A DNA stretch of 5,811 nucleotides, from assembly GCA_020431745.1 (NCBI GenBank), contig JAGQHR010000248.1:1-5811 (forward strand), written 5' to 3'. This DNA is from Candidatus Eiseniibacteriota bacterium. GTDB lineage: Bacteria; Eisenbacteria; RBG-16-71-46; CAIMUX01. A program made the translations under genes and the position numbers. Within the stretch, counting starts at the first letter, position 1; every line of letters begins with the position of its first letter. The notes beneath the pieces were generated by a model that was not told where the DNA came from, searched no databases, and worked only from the letters and a program-made list of their open reading frames with translations. Of the stretch, positions 1-5,811 are shown one piece after another.

Positions 1-860
1 AGCTCGTCGGCCGCGATCAAGTAGTTGCCGTCCGGGGTGGGCCACCCGCTGTGGATGTGCGCCCCTCTCCAGCTCGCCGTCCCGAGGATGGCGGTGCTGC
101 CGCCGTCCTCTACTCGAAACACCCAGAGACGTTGCCTGCGGGTGTCGAAGAGATACGAGTTGGAACCGAACGCGTGCACATCGTGGAAGGCCGGGCCGGG
201 GAGGTCGCCGATCTGCACTGGATTCCGCGGATCTTCCAAGGAGTAGATGCGAGTCCGGAACGACGGCGTCAGGTTTCCGCCGGCATAGAGCAACCGACGC
301 CCGGGATCGACGAAGAGGTTGTGGGCGTGGAACGGAACGACACCGGCCGTGACGATCTCCGGATGCAGTGGGTCACCCAGGTCCAGAATCGTGAGGGTGG
401 CATCGGGCAGGTCATCGCAAACGTAGGCCAGCGTGTCGTCGTCGCCGACGTAGGTCTTGACGTCGAAGGACGGGCCCGGAAAGAACGCGATCGAATCGAT
501 CGCGGCGGGATCGGTGACGTCGAGCACGAGTGCGCCGGACATGCCGTTGCGGTGACCGAGGATGATCGCGATCTCCACGAGCGTGCCTTCGCGTAGTAGG
601 GAGAGGCCGTGGACATCGCTGTACGTGTCGAATCCGGGCGGGGAGTATTGCCCGAGGAGCGTGACATCGTGCGCCGGGCCGGGGACGCCGCAGGCCTGTG
701 ACCGTGCCGCGCGAGGCGTTCCGATCGCCATCAGCGGGAGGAGCACACAGAGGACGAGGCGTGCAGCTCCGGGAATCGATGGGAGATGCCGGTGGGGGCA
801 TCCGTGCCCGTGCGTGAGGGAGCAGTCGGTCGGGGAAACGTTCGGGATGAGTCGTGGCAT
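1..860 (-). CDS. Secreted choice-of-anchor B / LVIVD-repeat protein, 5' part (runs off left edge)
   Basis: This ORF reads without a stop from ATG at 860 to the window edge, giving 286 codons. GAGGG (868-872) lies 7 nt before the ATG. An in-frame GTG at 929 exists, but I see no ribosome site for it. A long polar N-terminus (about 33 residues, His/Cys-rich) precedes a hydrophobic core at residues 34-47 and a possible signal-peptidase site near A51-A56, so the protein is probably exported. The mature part has repeated units of the type DxxDPxxP followed by short beta stretches: DVTDPAAI (114-121), DLGDPLHP (160-167) and SLEDPRNP (207-214). Each resembles an LVIVD repeat, the beta-propeller blade of this family. 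HDVHAF (226-231) and the end segment HSGWPTPDGNYLIAADE (270-286) resemble the family signature HxGWxTxDxxYLxxxDE, which I recall from choice-of-anchor B proteins. The function of such proteins is unknown; they are thought to be surface proteins with variable C-terminal anchors. The anchor would lie left of the window. It is transcribed divergently from the gene at 1075. Confidence 0.85.
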   Translation of the reverse strand, partial: MPRLIPNVSPTDCSLTHGHGCPHRHLPSIPGAARLVLCVLLPLMAIGTPRAARSQACGVPGPAHDVTLLGQYSPPGFDTYSDVHGLSLLREGTLVEIAIILGHRNGMSGALVLDVTDPAAIDSIAFFPGPSFDVKTYVGDDDTLAYVCDDLPDATLTILDLGDPLHPEIVTAGVVPFHAHNLFVDPGRRLLYAGGNLTPSFRTRIYSLEDPRNPVQIGDLPGPAFHDVHAFGSNSYLFDTRRQRLWVFRVEDGGSTAILGTASWRGAHIHSGWPTPDGNYLIAADE

Positions 861-867
861 CGGGGTT

Positions 868-872
868 CCCTC
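868..872 (-). promoter_or_regulatory. Ribosome binding site for the anchor-B gene
   Basis: GAGGG on the minus strand with a 7-nt spacer to ATG 860. It supports this start over the in-frame GTG at 929, even though the resulting signal peptide has an unusually long n-region. Codons 2-38 contain no ATG, GTG or TTG, so no later start would keep the hydrophobic core intact. Confidence 0.6.
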
Positions 873-911
873 GCGCTGAGTCGGTCCCTGTCTCGATGCC
901 CCGTCCGTCGA

Positions 912-936
912 TGGAGTCGAAGATAGCACGACTCCA
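912..936. repeat. 8-bp inverted repeat, candidate operator
   Basis: TGGAGTCG (912-919) and CGACTCCA (929-936) are perfect reverse complements with a 9-nt spacer. The site sits in the divergent spacer, about 52-76 nt upstream of the minus-strand ATG at 860. The minus strand inside it reads TGCTATCTT, which resembles an extended -10 element (TGnTATnnT), but I see no matching -35. The core GGAGTCG recurs at 1023-1029 in the same spacer. It could be a regulator-binding site or a chance palindrome; nothing in the sequence names the regulator. Confidence 0.35.
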
Positions 937-971
937 CATCCCGCGGCCAGGGCGTACGCTCTTGCCCGACC

Positions 972-1001
972 TTGTTTCGCGCAGAGTGCTGGCGCTATGA
1001 T
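972..1001 (+). promoter_or_regulatory. Candidate sigma-70-like promoter for the 1075 gene
   Basis: TTGTTT (972-977) and TATGAT (996-1001) are separated by 18 nt. The -10 matches TATAAT at five of six positions; the -35 matches TTGACA only in its TTG. This is one of the few AT-richer patches in the spacer. A start near 1008 would give a leader of about 65 nt before the TTG at 1075. The organism's sigma consensus is unknown, so this is a suggestion only. Confidence 0.35.
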
Positions 1002-1017
1002 TTTCTCGGTTGCTCGC

Positions 1018-1027
1018 ACTCCGGAGT
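1018..1027. repeat. 10-bp perfect palindrome ACTCCGGAGT
   Basis: ACTCCGGAGT is self-complementary and lies just downstream of the proposed promoter, within the expected leader of the 1075 gene. It uses the same ACTCC/GGAGT half-sites as the inverted repeat at 912-936, arranged in the opposite orientation. A repressor site at this position would be plausible, but this is inference from symmetry alone. Confidence 0.25.
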
Positions 1028-1063
1028 CGCCCCGACGAACCGGAGCTTCCTTGCCGCTTCCAC

Positions 1064-1071
1064 GGAGGTGA
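1064..1071 (+). promoter_or_regulatory. Strong ribosome binding site deciding a TTG start
   Basis: GGAGGTGA is a full complement to the usual 16S rRNA 3' end. It lies 6 nt (counted from GGAGG) before TTG at 1075. The next ATG, at 1090, would be 21 nt away, too far. This fixes TTG as the start and keeps the lysine of the signal-peptide n-region. Confidence 0.7.
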
Positions 1072-1074
1072 CCC

Positions 1075-1749
1075 TTGTACAAGAGTGCGATGATCGCGTG
1101 TGTGATCGGGCTTGGAGTGTCCGTCGCGGCGATGGCCAACGACGAAGTACTGGTCGGTCATGCGGGGAATAGCCAAAACAATCCGCCGAGCGATCGCTAC
1201 GAGGTCCTTTTCTGGGGAGACTTGACTCCAGAGCTGGGGCTGGGCTGCTCGAACGCGTCGGGAACCTCGGGAGGACCGAACGATGTCGCCGTCGGGGTGA
1301 CGGCCAACCAGATTCCTCCCATCAGGGTGTCGGCCTTCTACTACAACATCTTCACTCAGGTGTCCCCCAACATCAGCCAGCTCGATTTCGTGGTCTGGGA
1401 GGGAGGTCCGGTTCCTGGAGCCGAGATCTTCCGGCAGTCGATTGCAGGGAATTGGGCACCCGGTGATCACACCGTAACCATCCGGGGATGCTGTCTCGAT
1501 TCCCCGGAGTTCTATTTTGGCCAGGCGCAGAGTCAAGCCGATGTCGGCATGCGGTGGGGCGTCGACACGAGCAGCGGCAGCTGGGGCACTTCCTATATTC
1601 GGGCTCCCGTTTGTGGGGCCGCCTCGTTCACCCTCCTCGACAATCTCGGGTTTCCGGGGAATTGGGTGATGGCCGTTACCGCGGAGGGCGGGTGCACGAC
1701 TCCCGTGGAGCTGGCCAGTTGGGGTTCGGTGAAGTCCCGCTTCCGGTAG
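1075..1749 (+). CDS. Secreted protein of unknown function with a C-terminal VExxxWGxVKxxFR tail
   Basis: A 224-residue protein that I do not recognise as a named family. The TTG start is chosen because GGAGGTGA precedes it at ideal spacing. Residues 1-21 form a clear signal peptide: a lysine at position 3, a hydrophobic core at 6-19, and an A-M-A cleavage site before N22. The mature protein (about 203 residues) is rich in Gly, Ser, aromatic and beta-branched residues, with no membrane helix. Its segments look like a beta-sandwich: FYYNIF (88-93), LDFVVWEGG (103-111), DHTVTIRG (131-138) and GFPGNWVMAV (192-201). Five cysteines (59, 139, 140, 180, 207) fit an oxidised, extracytoplasmic protein. 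I see no catalytic motif. The last 16 residues are TPVELASWGSVKSRFR, a short tail that looks like a separate C-terminal element. It is divergent from the anchor-B gene and convergent with the sulfatase-like gene, 30 bp away, so it is probably monocistronic. A structural or adhesive surface role is possible but unproven. Confidence 0.85.
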   Translation: MYKSAMIACVIGLGVSVAAMANDEVLVGHAGNSQNNPPSDRYEVLFWGDLTPELGLGCSNASGTSGGPNDVAVGVTANQIPPIRVSAFYYNIFTQVSPNISQLDFVVWEGGPVPGAEIFRQSIAGNWAPGDHTVTIRGCCLDSPEFYFGQAQSQADVGMRWGVDTSSGSWGTSYIRAPVCGAASFTLLDNLGFPGNWVMAVTAEGGCTTPVELASWGSVKSRFR

Positions 1750-1779
1750 AGAGCTGCGACCGGTCCGGGGGCCTCCCAG

Positions 1780-3705
1780 TCAGTTCGCGTAGCCGAGCGA
1801 GCGGAGCATCTCGATTTCGTCCGCACCGAAGCCCCGATGAGGTTTCAGCGAGCGGGCCCGGGGATTCCGATGCCGCTCCAGGAACGTCTCCAGTGCGACG
1901 AAGCGCGCCCCCAGGCGTTCGCGCGGGAAGGCCAGCAGCGTATCCGCACCCAGGTCGTAGACGAGATAGTCGTCGTTGAACCGATCCCAGACGAGCTGCA
2001 CGACCCCGTCGGAGACCGAGCATTTGTAGTTCTCCTCATGGAACGTCTCGGAGACGACCATCGCGTCCGGGACGTCCGCGCGCAGATTCCGCCCCGGTAG
2101 ACGAAGTTGAGGCTCGACTCCGGCGACCGCCAACATCGTCGGCGCCAGATCGATCGACTGGACGACCGTGGAGCTGCGTCCGGGATTGATCCAGGGTTGG
2201 GGCCCCCACAAGATGAGCGGAACGTGCAACACACCGGGGAAGAGATCGTCCCCGTGCGTGAAGTAGTCGTCGTGTCGCCCCATGGATTCGCCGTGATCCG
2301 ACGTGAAGACGACCAGCGTTCGGTCCCATAGATCGAGCGACCTCATCTCGGAGACGAGCTCCGCGATGCACTGGTCGACGTAGCGAATCTCCGCGTCGTA
2401 CTGCGATACGTAGTAGCCCGCCCTCCGGTGATCGTCCAGCACCTGATAGGACGGAATGCCGCGTCGGCCGCTGATCGTGTCGTTGACCCGCAGCGTCGGC
2501 CCCTGGTCGGCGCCGTCGAGGAAGAGCGGCTGGAGCTCGCGGGGCGGCGTGTAGGGTCCGTGCGGATCCTGATAATGGACCCAGCAGAAGAACGGACGAT
2601 CCCGGTGCCGGCGCAGCCACGCGATCGCCGCCTCGGTCGTCGCTTCCCCCGTGCGCTCGGGCACCCGGCGGACCGCTTCGTATTCGTCCATGCGGTCGTC
2701 GTACTGCTGGAAGCCGTCCTCGAAATGGCGACCCCGAGCGAGGACGAAGTTGCTGACGATCGCGCCCGTCTCGTACCCCGCGTTTCGCAGCTGCTCCGTG
2801 ATGGTGTTGATCGCCGGCCGCAGCGGGTCCATGCCGTAGGTATCGGTTTCCCGGGGGCGAACACCGCTCAGGATGCTCGCGAACGAGGATGGGGTGACCG
2901 GCGCGTGTGCGTAGGCGTTCTCGTAGAGACGACCCGTCCTCGCCAGCTCGTCCAACCGGGGCGAGGTATCCCGCGCATAGCCATAGCAGCCCAAATGGTC
3001 CGCGCGCAGAGTGTCGACGGTCAGGAGCAGGATCGACGGTCCCACGGGCGCGCGATGCGCGACGATCCACGACGTCGTCTGGACCAGCAGCGTCAGCGCC
3101 ACCGTGGATCCCAGGGTGACGATGGCCGGCCGGAGGCGCACGAGTCGTCGCCCGTGCCGGCGGAAGACCGCCAGGAGGATGTTCCCGAGGACGATCAGGA
3201 GCGTGATCGCGAACATCAGGATCGCATAGAGCCTTCGCGAACCGGGTTCCGCCGTCAGTCGGAAGATCTCGACCAGACCGGCGGTGACGCCGAGGGCGAC
3301 GGCACCGGCGATCGCCACGCTCGCGACCCGCGCGAGGAGATCCGCCGGGCGGCGGACGGGTCGATGTCCCGAAACGCGTGTTGCCCCCTCGCCTGGGAGC
3401 GGAGACCGCGCATCCCGACGACGATCGATCTGCGCGAGCAACACCGCCGTGGCGGCCGCGGCGCATCCCACCAGCGCACCTCCGATCAGGCCGCGCCGGA
3501 GCTCCGCCGCCAGTGCGTCGAGGATCAGTCGATCCATCCGATAGGCGACGTAGTGGTTGAGGGAGATGACGTAGAACGCTCGGACGGCGCCGACGAGGAA
3601 GCCTCCGACGACGCCGAGGGCCAGGGCCGATGCCGCGATGCCGAGGCCGGATGCGGCTTCGTGCCCTACCGAACCGGTCGGGCCCCGCTCGGCTTCTCCT
3701 CTCAA
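1780..3705 (-). CDS. Membrane-anchored sulfatase-fold enzyme (alkaline phosphatase superfamily)
   Basis: This 641-residue protein has an N-terminal membrane domain and a C-terminal sulfatase domain. Five hydrophobic helices lie near residues 19-45, 71-91, 123-147, 158-181 and 191-214. The loops at 92-122 and 182-192 are Arg-rich, so the positive-inside rule puts the N-terminus in the cytoplasm and the catalytic domain in the periplasm. The domain (about 223-530) shows TVDTLRADHLGCYGY (229-243, metal ligand D231), HYQDPHGPYTPP (377-388) and TSDHGES (468-474, metal ligands D470 and H471). It ends in MLRSLGYAN, like many sulfatase-family proteins. The nucleophile region reads TPSSFASILSG (271-281). 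Aligned on the final Gly, the nucleophile position is Thr271, and the CxPxR formylglycine motif is absent. A classical sulfatase is therefore doubtful; Thr-nucleophile relatives include phosphoethanolamine and phosphoglycerol transferases. Substrate unknown. TTG is the start because GAGGGG precedes it by 7 nt and no ATG or GTG follows soon. Confidence 0.93.
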   Translation of the reverse strand: MRGEAERGPTGSVGHEAASGLGIAASALALGVVGGFLVGAVRAFYVISLNHYVAYRMDRLILDALAAELRRGLIGGALVGCAAAATAVLLAQIDRRRDARSPLPGEGATRVSGHRPVRRPADLLARVASVAIAGAVALGVTAGLVEIFRLTAEPGSRRLYAILMFAITLLIVLGNILLAVFRRHGRRLVRLRPAIVTLGSTVALTLLVQTTSWIVAHRAPVGPSILLLTVDTLRADHLGCYGYARDTSPRLDELARTGRLYENAYAHAPVTPSSFASILSGVRPRETDTYGMDPLRPAINTITEQLRNAGYETGAIVSNFVLARGRHFEDGFQQYDDRMDEYEAVRRVPERTGEATTEAAIAWLRRHRDRPFFCWVHYQDPHGPYTPPRELQPLFLDGADQGPTLRVNDTISGRRGIPSYQVLDDHRRAGYYVSQYDAEIRYVDQCIAELVSEMRSLDLWDRTLVVFTSDHGESMGRHDDYFTHGDDLFPGVLHVPLILWGPQPWINPGRSSTVVQSIDLAPTMLAVAGVEPQLRLPGRNLRADVPDAMVVSETFHEENYKCSVSDGVVQLVWDRFNDDYLVYDLGADTLLAFPRERLGARFVALETFLERHRNPRARSLKPHRGFGADEIEMLRSLGYAN

Positions 3706-3712
3706 ATGGCGT

Positions 3713-3718
3713 CCCCTC
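3713..3718 (-). promoter_or_regulatory. Ribosome binding site deciding a TTG start for the sulfatase-like gene
   Basis: GAGGGG on the minus strand, 7 nt before TTG at 3705. The spacing and the absence of a nearby ATG or GTG make TTG the likely start. I see no confident promoter for this gene; TAAGAT (3764-3769, minus) is a weak -10 candidate without a matching -35. Confidence 0.55.
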
Positions 3719-3803
3719 GCGGTCGGTCCGTTCTCGGCCTTTGTAGGGCCCTTCCGGTCCCTGATCTTAGCGAGCCTTGCGCGGCGATGCGGCCGCGATT
3801 CGT

Positions 3804-3833
3804 GCCCGGGATATCCCGACCCGAGCCCGGGAT
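3804..3833. repeat. CGGGAT half-site cluster: 12-bp palindrome plus 21-bp-spaced direct repeat
   Basis: CGGGATATCCCG (3807-3818) is a perfect 12-bp palindrome. GCCCGGGAT occurs at 3804-3812 and again at 3825-3833, exactly 21 bp apart, about two helical turns. Three CGGGAT half-sites are therefore arranged inverted and then direct on one face of the helix. The cluster lies between the divergent starts at 3705 and 3976, about 100 bp upstream of the first and 140 bp upstream of the second. It may be a shared operator, but high GC makes chance matches more likely. Confidence 0.35.
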
Positions 3834-3836
3834 TCC

Positions 3837-3863
3837 TTGCCTGGGGTGCCCCCCGGAAGGCAA
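3837..3863 (+). other. Potential hairpin in the spacer upstream of the protease gene
   Basis: TTGCCT (3837-3842) pairs perfectly with AGGCAA (3858-3863), and inside it GGGG (3843-3846) can pair with CCCC (3849-3852) or a register-shifted C run. No T-run follows on either strand, so it is not a standard intrinsic terminator. If transcription of the protease gene starts upstream, this would be a leader stem about 110 nt before the ATG. Confidence 0.3.
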
Positions 3864-3975
3864 AATGTTCGGAGTGCAGAGCACCCGCCCCGGTGGACCC
3901 ATCGCTGACAAGCAGGTCGGTGTTTGCGTCGACCCCCAGGTATCCACTTGCAAGTTCCGACTACGGAGGAATTTC

Positions 3976-5811
3976 ATGCGCTCTTTGCTTCGTTTTCCGC
4001 CGACCCGGTCCGTCGTCGCCGTCTTGGCGGCCGCCGGATTGGCCTCGGTCGTGGCCTCTCCGGGCCAGGCGTTCCGCGCCGACCCGGACCTCGAGTCGCT
4101 GGAGATCGTTCGGCCTCTCGATCAGACCCTGTTCTACTCCGGGCAGCAAGCGCTCCAGTCGGATCCGGCGGCCTCGCTCTACGAAGACCTCCTGCGGGCC
4201 GATCTCGGTGCGGGCTGGCACGTCCGGTCGTGGAATCAGTTCGCGTCGGTTCCCCGTTCGGTAACGGGGCCCGGGGTCCAGATCGCTTCCGATCTGTCCC
4301 AGGCCGACCGGGACGAGGTCGAACGGCTCGCCCGCGGTTTCATCGCGGATCACGCCTCGCTGTTCGGAAGCGACGGTTCGGACTTGCGCACCTTCAAGGT
4401 TGCACACGGTGCGGGACGCTGGGGCGTCATCCTGCACCAGACCGTGGACGGCATCGAGGTGCAGGAATCGCAGGTCGTGATGGCGATCCACGACAACGGT
4501 CGTCTCTTCGCGTTCGGCGCCAATCTCTATGACGTCGACGTACCGACCACGCCGCTCCTGGATCAGACGGAGGCGGTGTCCATCGCGCGGGCGAGCGTGC
4601 CCTTCGATGCATCCCTGGGGATGACGCCGGGACCGGACCGGATGACGATCGTCCCGCTCCATCTCGCTCCGGGAAGCGTCCAGTTCCAGCTCGCGTATGT
4701 CACGGACGTGCCGACCCGTGCTCCCCTGGGGATGTGGCGGACCTGGGTCGACGCTCACAACGGCGACGTCATCTTCCGGGAGAATCAGATCGAGAACGCC
4801 TACGAGGGAAGCTCCACCGGTGACGTCGAGATCTTCAGCTACTGCGACGGCGACACTCCGGGAACTCCCTATCCGCACATGTACATCGACATCTCGAACG
4901 TCGGGGTCGCGACCACCGATCAGGCGGGCGACTTCTCGATCGCGGGGGACGCCGGTCCGCAGACGCTGACGGCCCAGTTCGACGGCGAGGACTTCAACGT
5001 CGACTGCGAGAACTGCGGGGGGGATGCCGAGCTGACGATGCCGATCTCACCCGACACGCCGACCGCGGTCAACTTCGATGCCGGGTCCTACCGGGGCGAC
5101 GAGCGGGACGTGTACTACTGGGCGAACGCGACCAAGGACTACATCCGATCGCTCGACCCCGCCTTCGATCTCGTCAAGTACATCGCGAACGTGAACATCG
5201 ATCTCACCTGCAACGCCACCTGGGGCGGCACCAGCATCAACTTCTATCGCGAAGGGGATGGTTGCGCCAACACCGGGCGGATCGGGAACGTCGTCTCGCA
5301 CGAAATGGGGCACGGCATCCAGGACTGGGCCACCGGCGGCGGCCAGGGCCCGCAGGGACTGGGCGAAGGCAATGCCGACATCACGGCCACCTTCATGGAC
5401 GATCAGCCGATCATCGGGATCGGGTTCTATCTCGACAACTGCGTCGACGGCATCCGCACCTGCGACAACACGCTGCAGTATCCGGACGATCTCCATGGCG
5501 AAGTCCACGACGACGGGCGGATCATCTGCGCGTTCAACTGGGACGTGCGGCAGGAGCTGGAGAACAAGCTGGGCGCGGTCGACGGCGAGGCCCACACCGC
5601 CGATCTCTGGCACTATGCCCGCGCTCTCTACATGGACAGCAGCAACAACCAGCAGGACCAGGTCGAGCGGTACTTCTGGGTCGACGACGACAACGGCAAC
5701 CTCGGCGACTACACACCGAACTACGACGAGATCTGCACCGGCGCGACGCTCCACGGCTACGAGTGCGAGGCGAGCCCGAACAGCCTGGTCATCACGCACA
5801 CGCCGCTGACC
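3976..5811 (+). CDS. Secreted gluzincin zinc metallopeptidase (M36/M4-like) with FTP/PepSY prodomain, 3' end missing
   Basis: 612 codons are seen, open at the right edge. GGAGGA (3965-3970) lies 5 nt before the ATG. Residues 1-32 form a signal peptide (Arg-rich n-region, hydrophobic core 13-28, cleavage near GQA). Residues about 112-190 resemble the FTP propeptide, with HQTVDGIEVQESQVVMAI (154-171). Residues about 196-272 look like PepSY, ending WRTWVDAHNGDVIF (254-267). Residues about 277-345 resemble a carboxypeptidase-regulatory-like beta domain (TTDQAGDFSI, 313-322). The catalytic domain follows, about 370-595, with zinc motif HEMGH (442-446: H442, E443, H446) and third ligand E464 in GEGNAD, 17 residues after H446. 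DDGRIICAFNWDVR (512-525) and DDDNGNLGDYTPNYDEIC (570-587) match the downstream pattern I recall from secreted M36-like peptidases with Ig-like tails. Many paired cysteines fit extracellular folding. Its likely role is nutrient or matrix proteolysis after prodomain removal. The missing C-terminus probably holds accessory or sorting domains. Confidence 0.92.
   Translation, partial: MRSLLRFPPTRSVVAVLAAAGLASVVASPGQAFRADPDLESLEIVRPLDQTLFYSGQQALQSDPAASLYEDLLRADLGAGWHVRSWNQFASVPRSVTGPGVQIASDLSQADRDEVERLARGFIADHASLFGSDGSDLRTFKVAHGAGRWGVILHQTVDGIEVQESQVVMAIHDNGRLFAFGANLYDVDVPTTPLLDQTEAVSIARASVPFDASLGMTPGPDRMTIVPLHLAPGSVQFQLAYVTDVPTRAPLGMWRTWVDAHNGDVIFRENQIENAYEGSSTGDVEIFSYCDGDTPGTPYPHMYIDISNVGVATTDQAGDFSIAGDAGPQTLTAQFDGEDFNVDCENCGGDAELTMPISPDTPTAVNFDAGSYRGDERDVYYWANATKDYIRSLDPAFDLVKYIANVNIDLTCNATWGGTSINFYREGDGCANTGRIGNVVSHEMGHGIQDWATGGGQGPQGLGEGNADITATFMDDQPIIGIGFYLDNCVDGIRTCDNTLQYPDDLHGEVHDDGRIICAFNWDVRQELENKLGAVDGEAHTADLWHYARALYMDSSNNQQDQVERYFWVDDDNGNLGDYTPNYDEICTGATLHGYECEASPNSLVITHTPLT

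Noticed and set aside
1090..1092. ATG as an alternative start for the 1075 gene
   Set aside because: It lies 21 nt from the strong GGAGG site and would remove the lysine-bearing n-region of the signal peptide; TTG 1075 fits better.
412..1536. 374-codon minus-strand open frame spanning the anchor-B gene start and the 1075 gene
   Set aside because: The translation is Arg/Pro/His-rich and low in complexity, with no ribosome site or domain. It overlaps two well-supported genes in another frame and is a high-GC shadow.
1750..1779. Possible bidirectional terminator in the 30-bp gap between the convergent genes
   Set aside because: Only an 8-bp palindrome (GACCGGTC, 1758-1765) and a weak GGG/CCC pair are present, with no T-run on either strand.
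2036..3466. 476-codon minus-strand open frame inside the sulfatase-like gene
   Set aside because: It is the off-frame reading of the sulfatase gene, rich in Arg, Gly and Pro, without recognisable motifs.
3638..4264. 208-codon plus-strand open frame across the second divergent spacer
   Set aside because: It overlaps the start of both real genes, has no ribosome site, and its translation is compositionally biased with no domain.
5047..5799. 250-codon minus-strand open frame opposite the protease
   Set aside because: The valine/aspartate-rich translation is the antisense of a GC-rich coding sequence; the plus frame carries HEMGH and other family motifs.
1..5811. CRISPR array, insertion sequence, tRNA or rRNA
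   Set aside because: No regularly spaced repeats, terminal inverted repeats with a transposase, cloverleaf-like sequence or rRNA-like stretch was seen on reading both strands.

Overview
The window is GC-rich bacterial DNA with four protein genes, two short divergent intergenic regions, and no RNA gene, mobile element or CRISPR array that I can see. All four products carry export signals or membrane segments. Their style (LVIVD-repeat lipoprotein-like or anchor-B proteins, a modular zinc protease with disulfide-rich segments, a membrane-anchored sulfatase-fold enzyme, strong GGAGG-type ribosome sites, GC-rich wobble positions) suggests a Gram-negative, environmental, probably uncultured lineage of the FCB/Eisenbacteria/Krumholzibacteria/Acidobacteria kind. 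That placement is an impression from protein style, not a measured phylogeny.

Layout: 1-860 (minus) is the 5' part of a secreted choice-of-anchor B / LVIVD-repeat protein that runs off the left edge. A 214-bp divergent spacer (861-1074) carries an inverted repeat and a plausible promoter. 1075-1749 (plus) encodes a 224-aa secreted protein of unknown function with a distinctive C-terminal tail. It converges, with a 30-bp gap, on 1780-3705 (minus), a 641-aa inner-membrane enzyme with five predicted helices and a periplasmic sulfatase/alkaline-phosphatase-superfamily domain. A second divergent spacer (3706-3975) has clustered CGGGAT half-sites and a hairpin. 3976-5811 (plus) is a secreted gluzincin metallopeptidase (HEMGH...E) with an FTP/PepSY-type prodomain, and it runs off the right edge.

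The genes alternate in strand, so there is no operon in view and each gene needs its own promoter. The common theme is the cell envelope and exterior: extracellular proteolysis, modification or hydrolysis of a periplasmic phospho- or sulfo-ester substrate, and two surface or secreted proteins of unclear role. I find no convincing multi-gene novel system. The best leads are the C-terminal tail of the unknown secreted protein, the non-canonical nucleophile region of the sulfatase-like enzyme, and the palindromic sites in the two divergent spacers.
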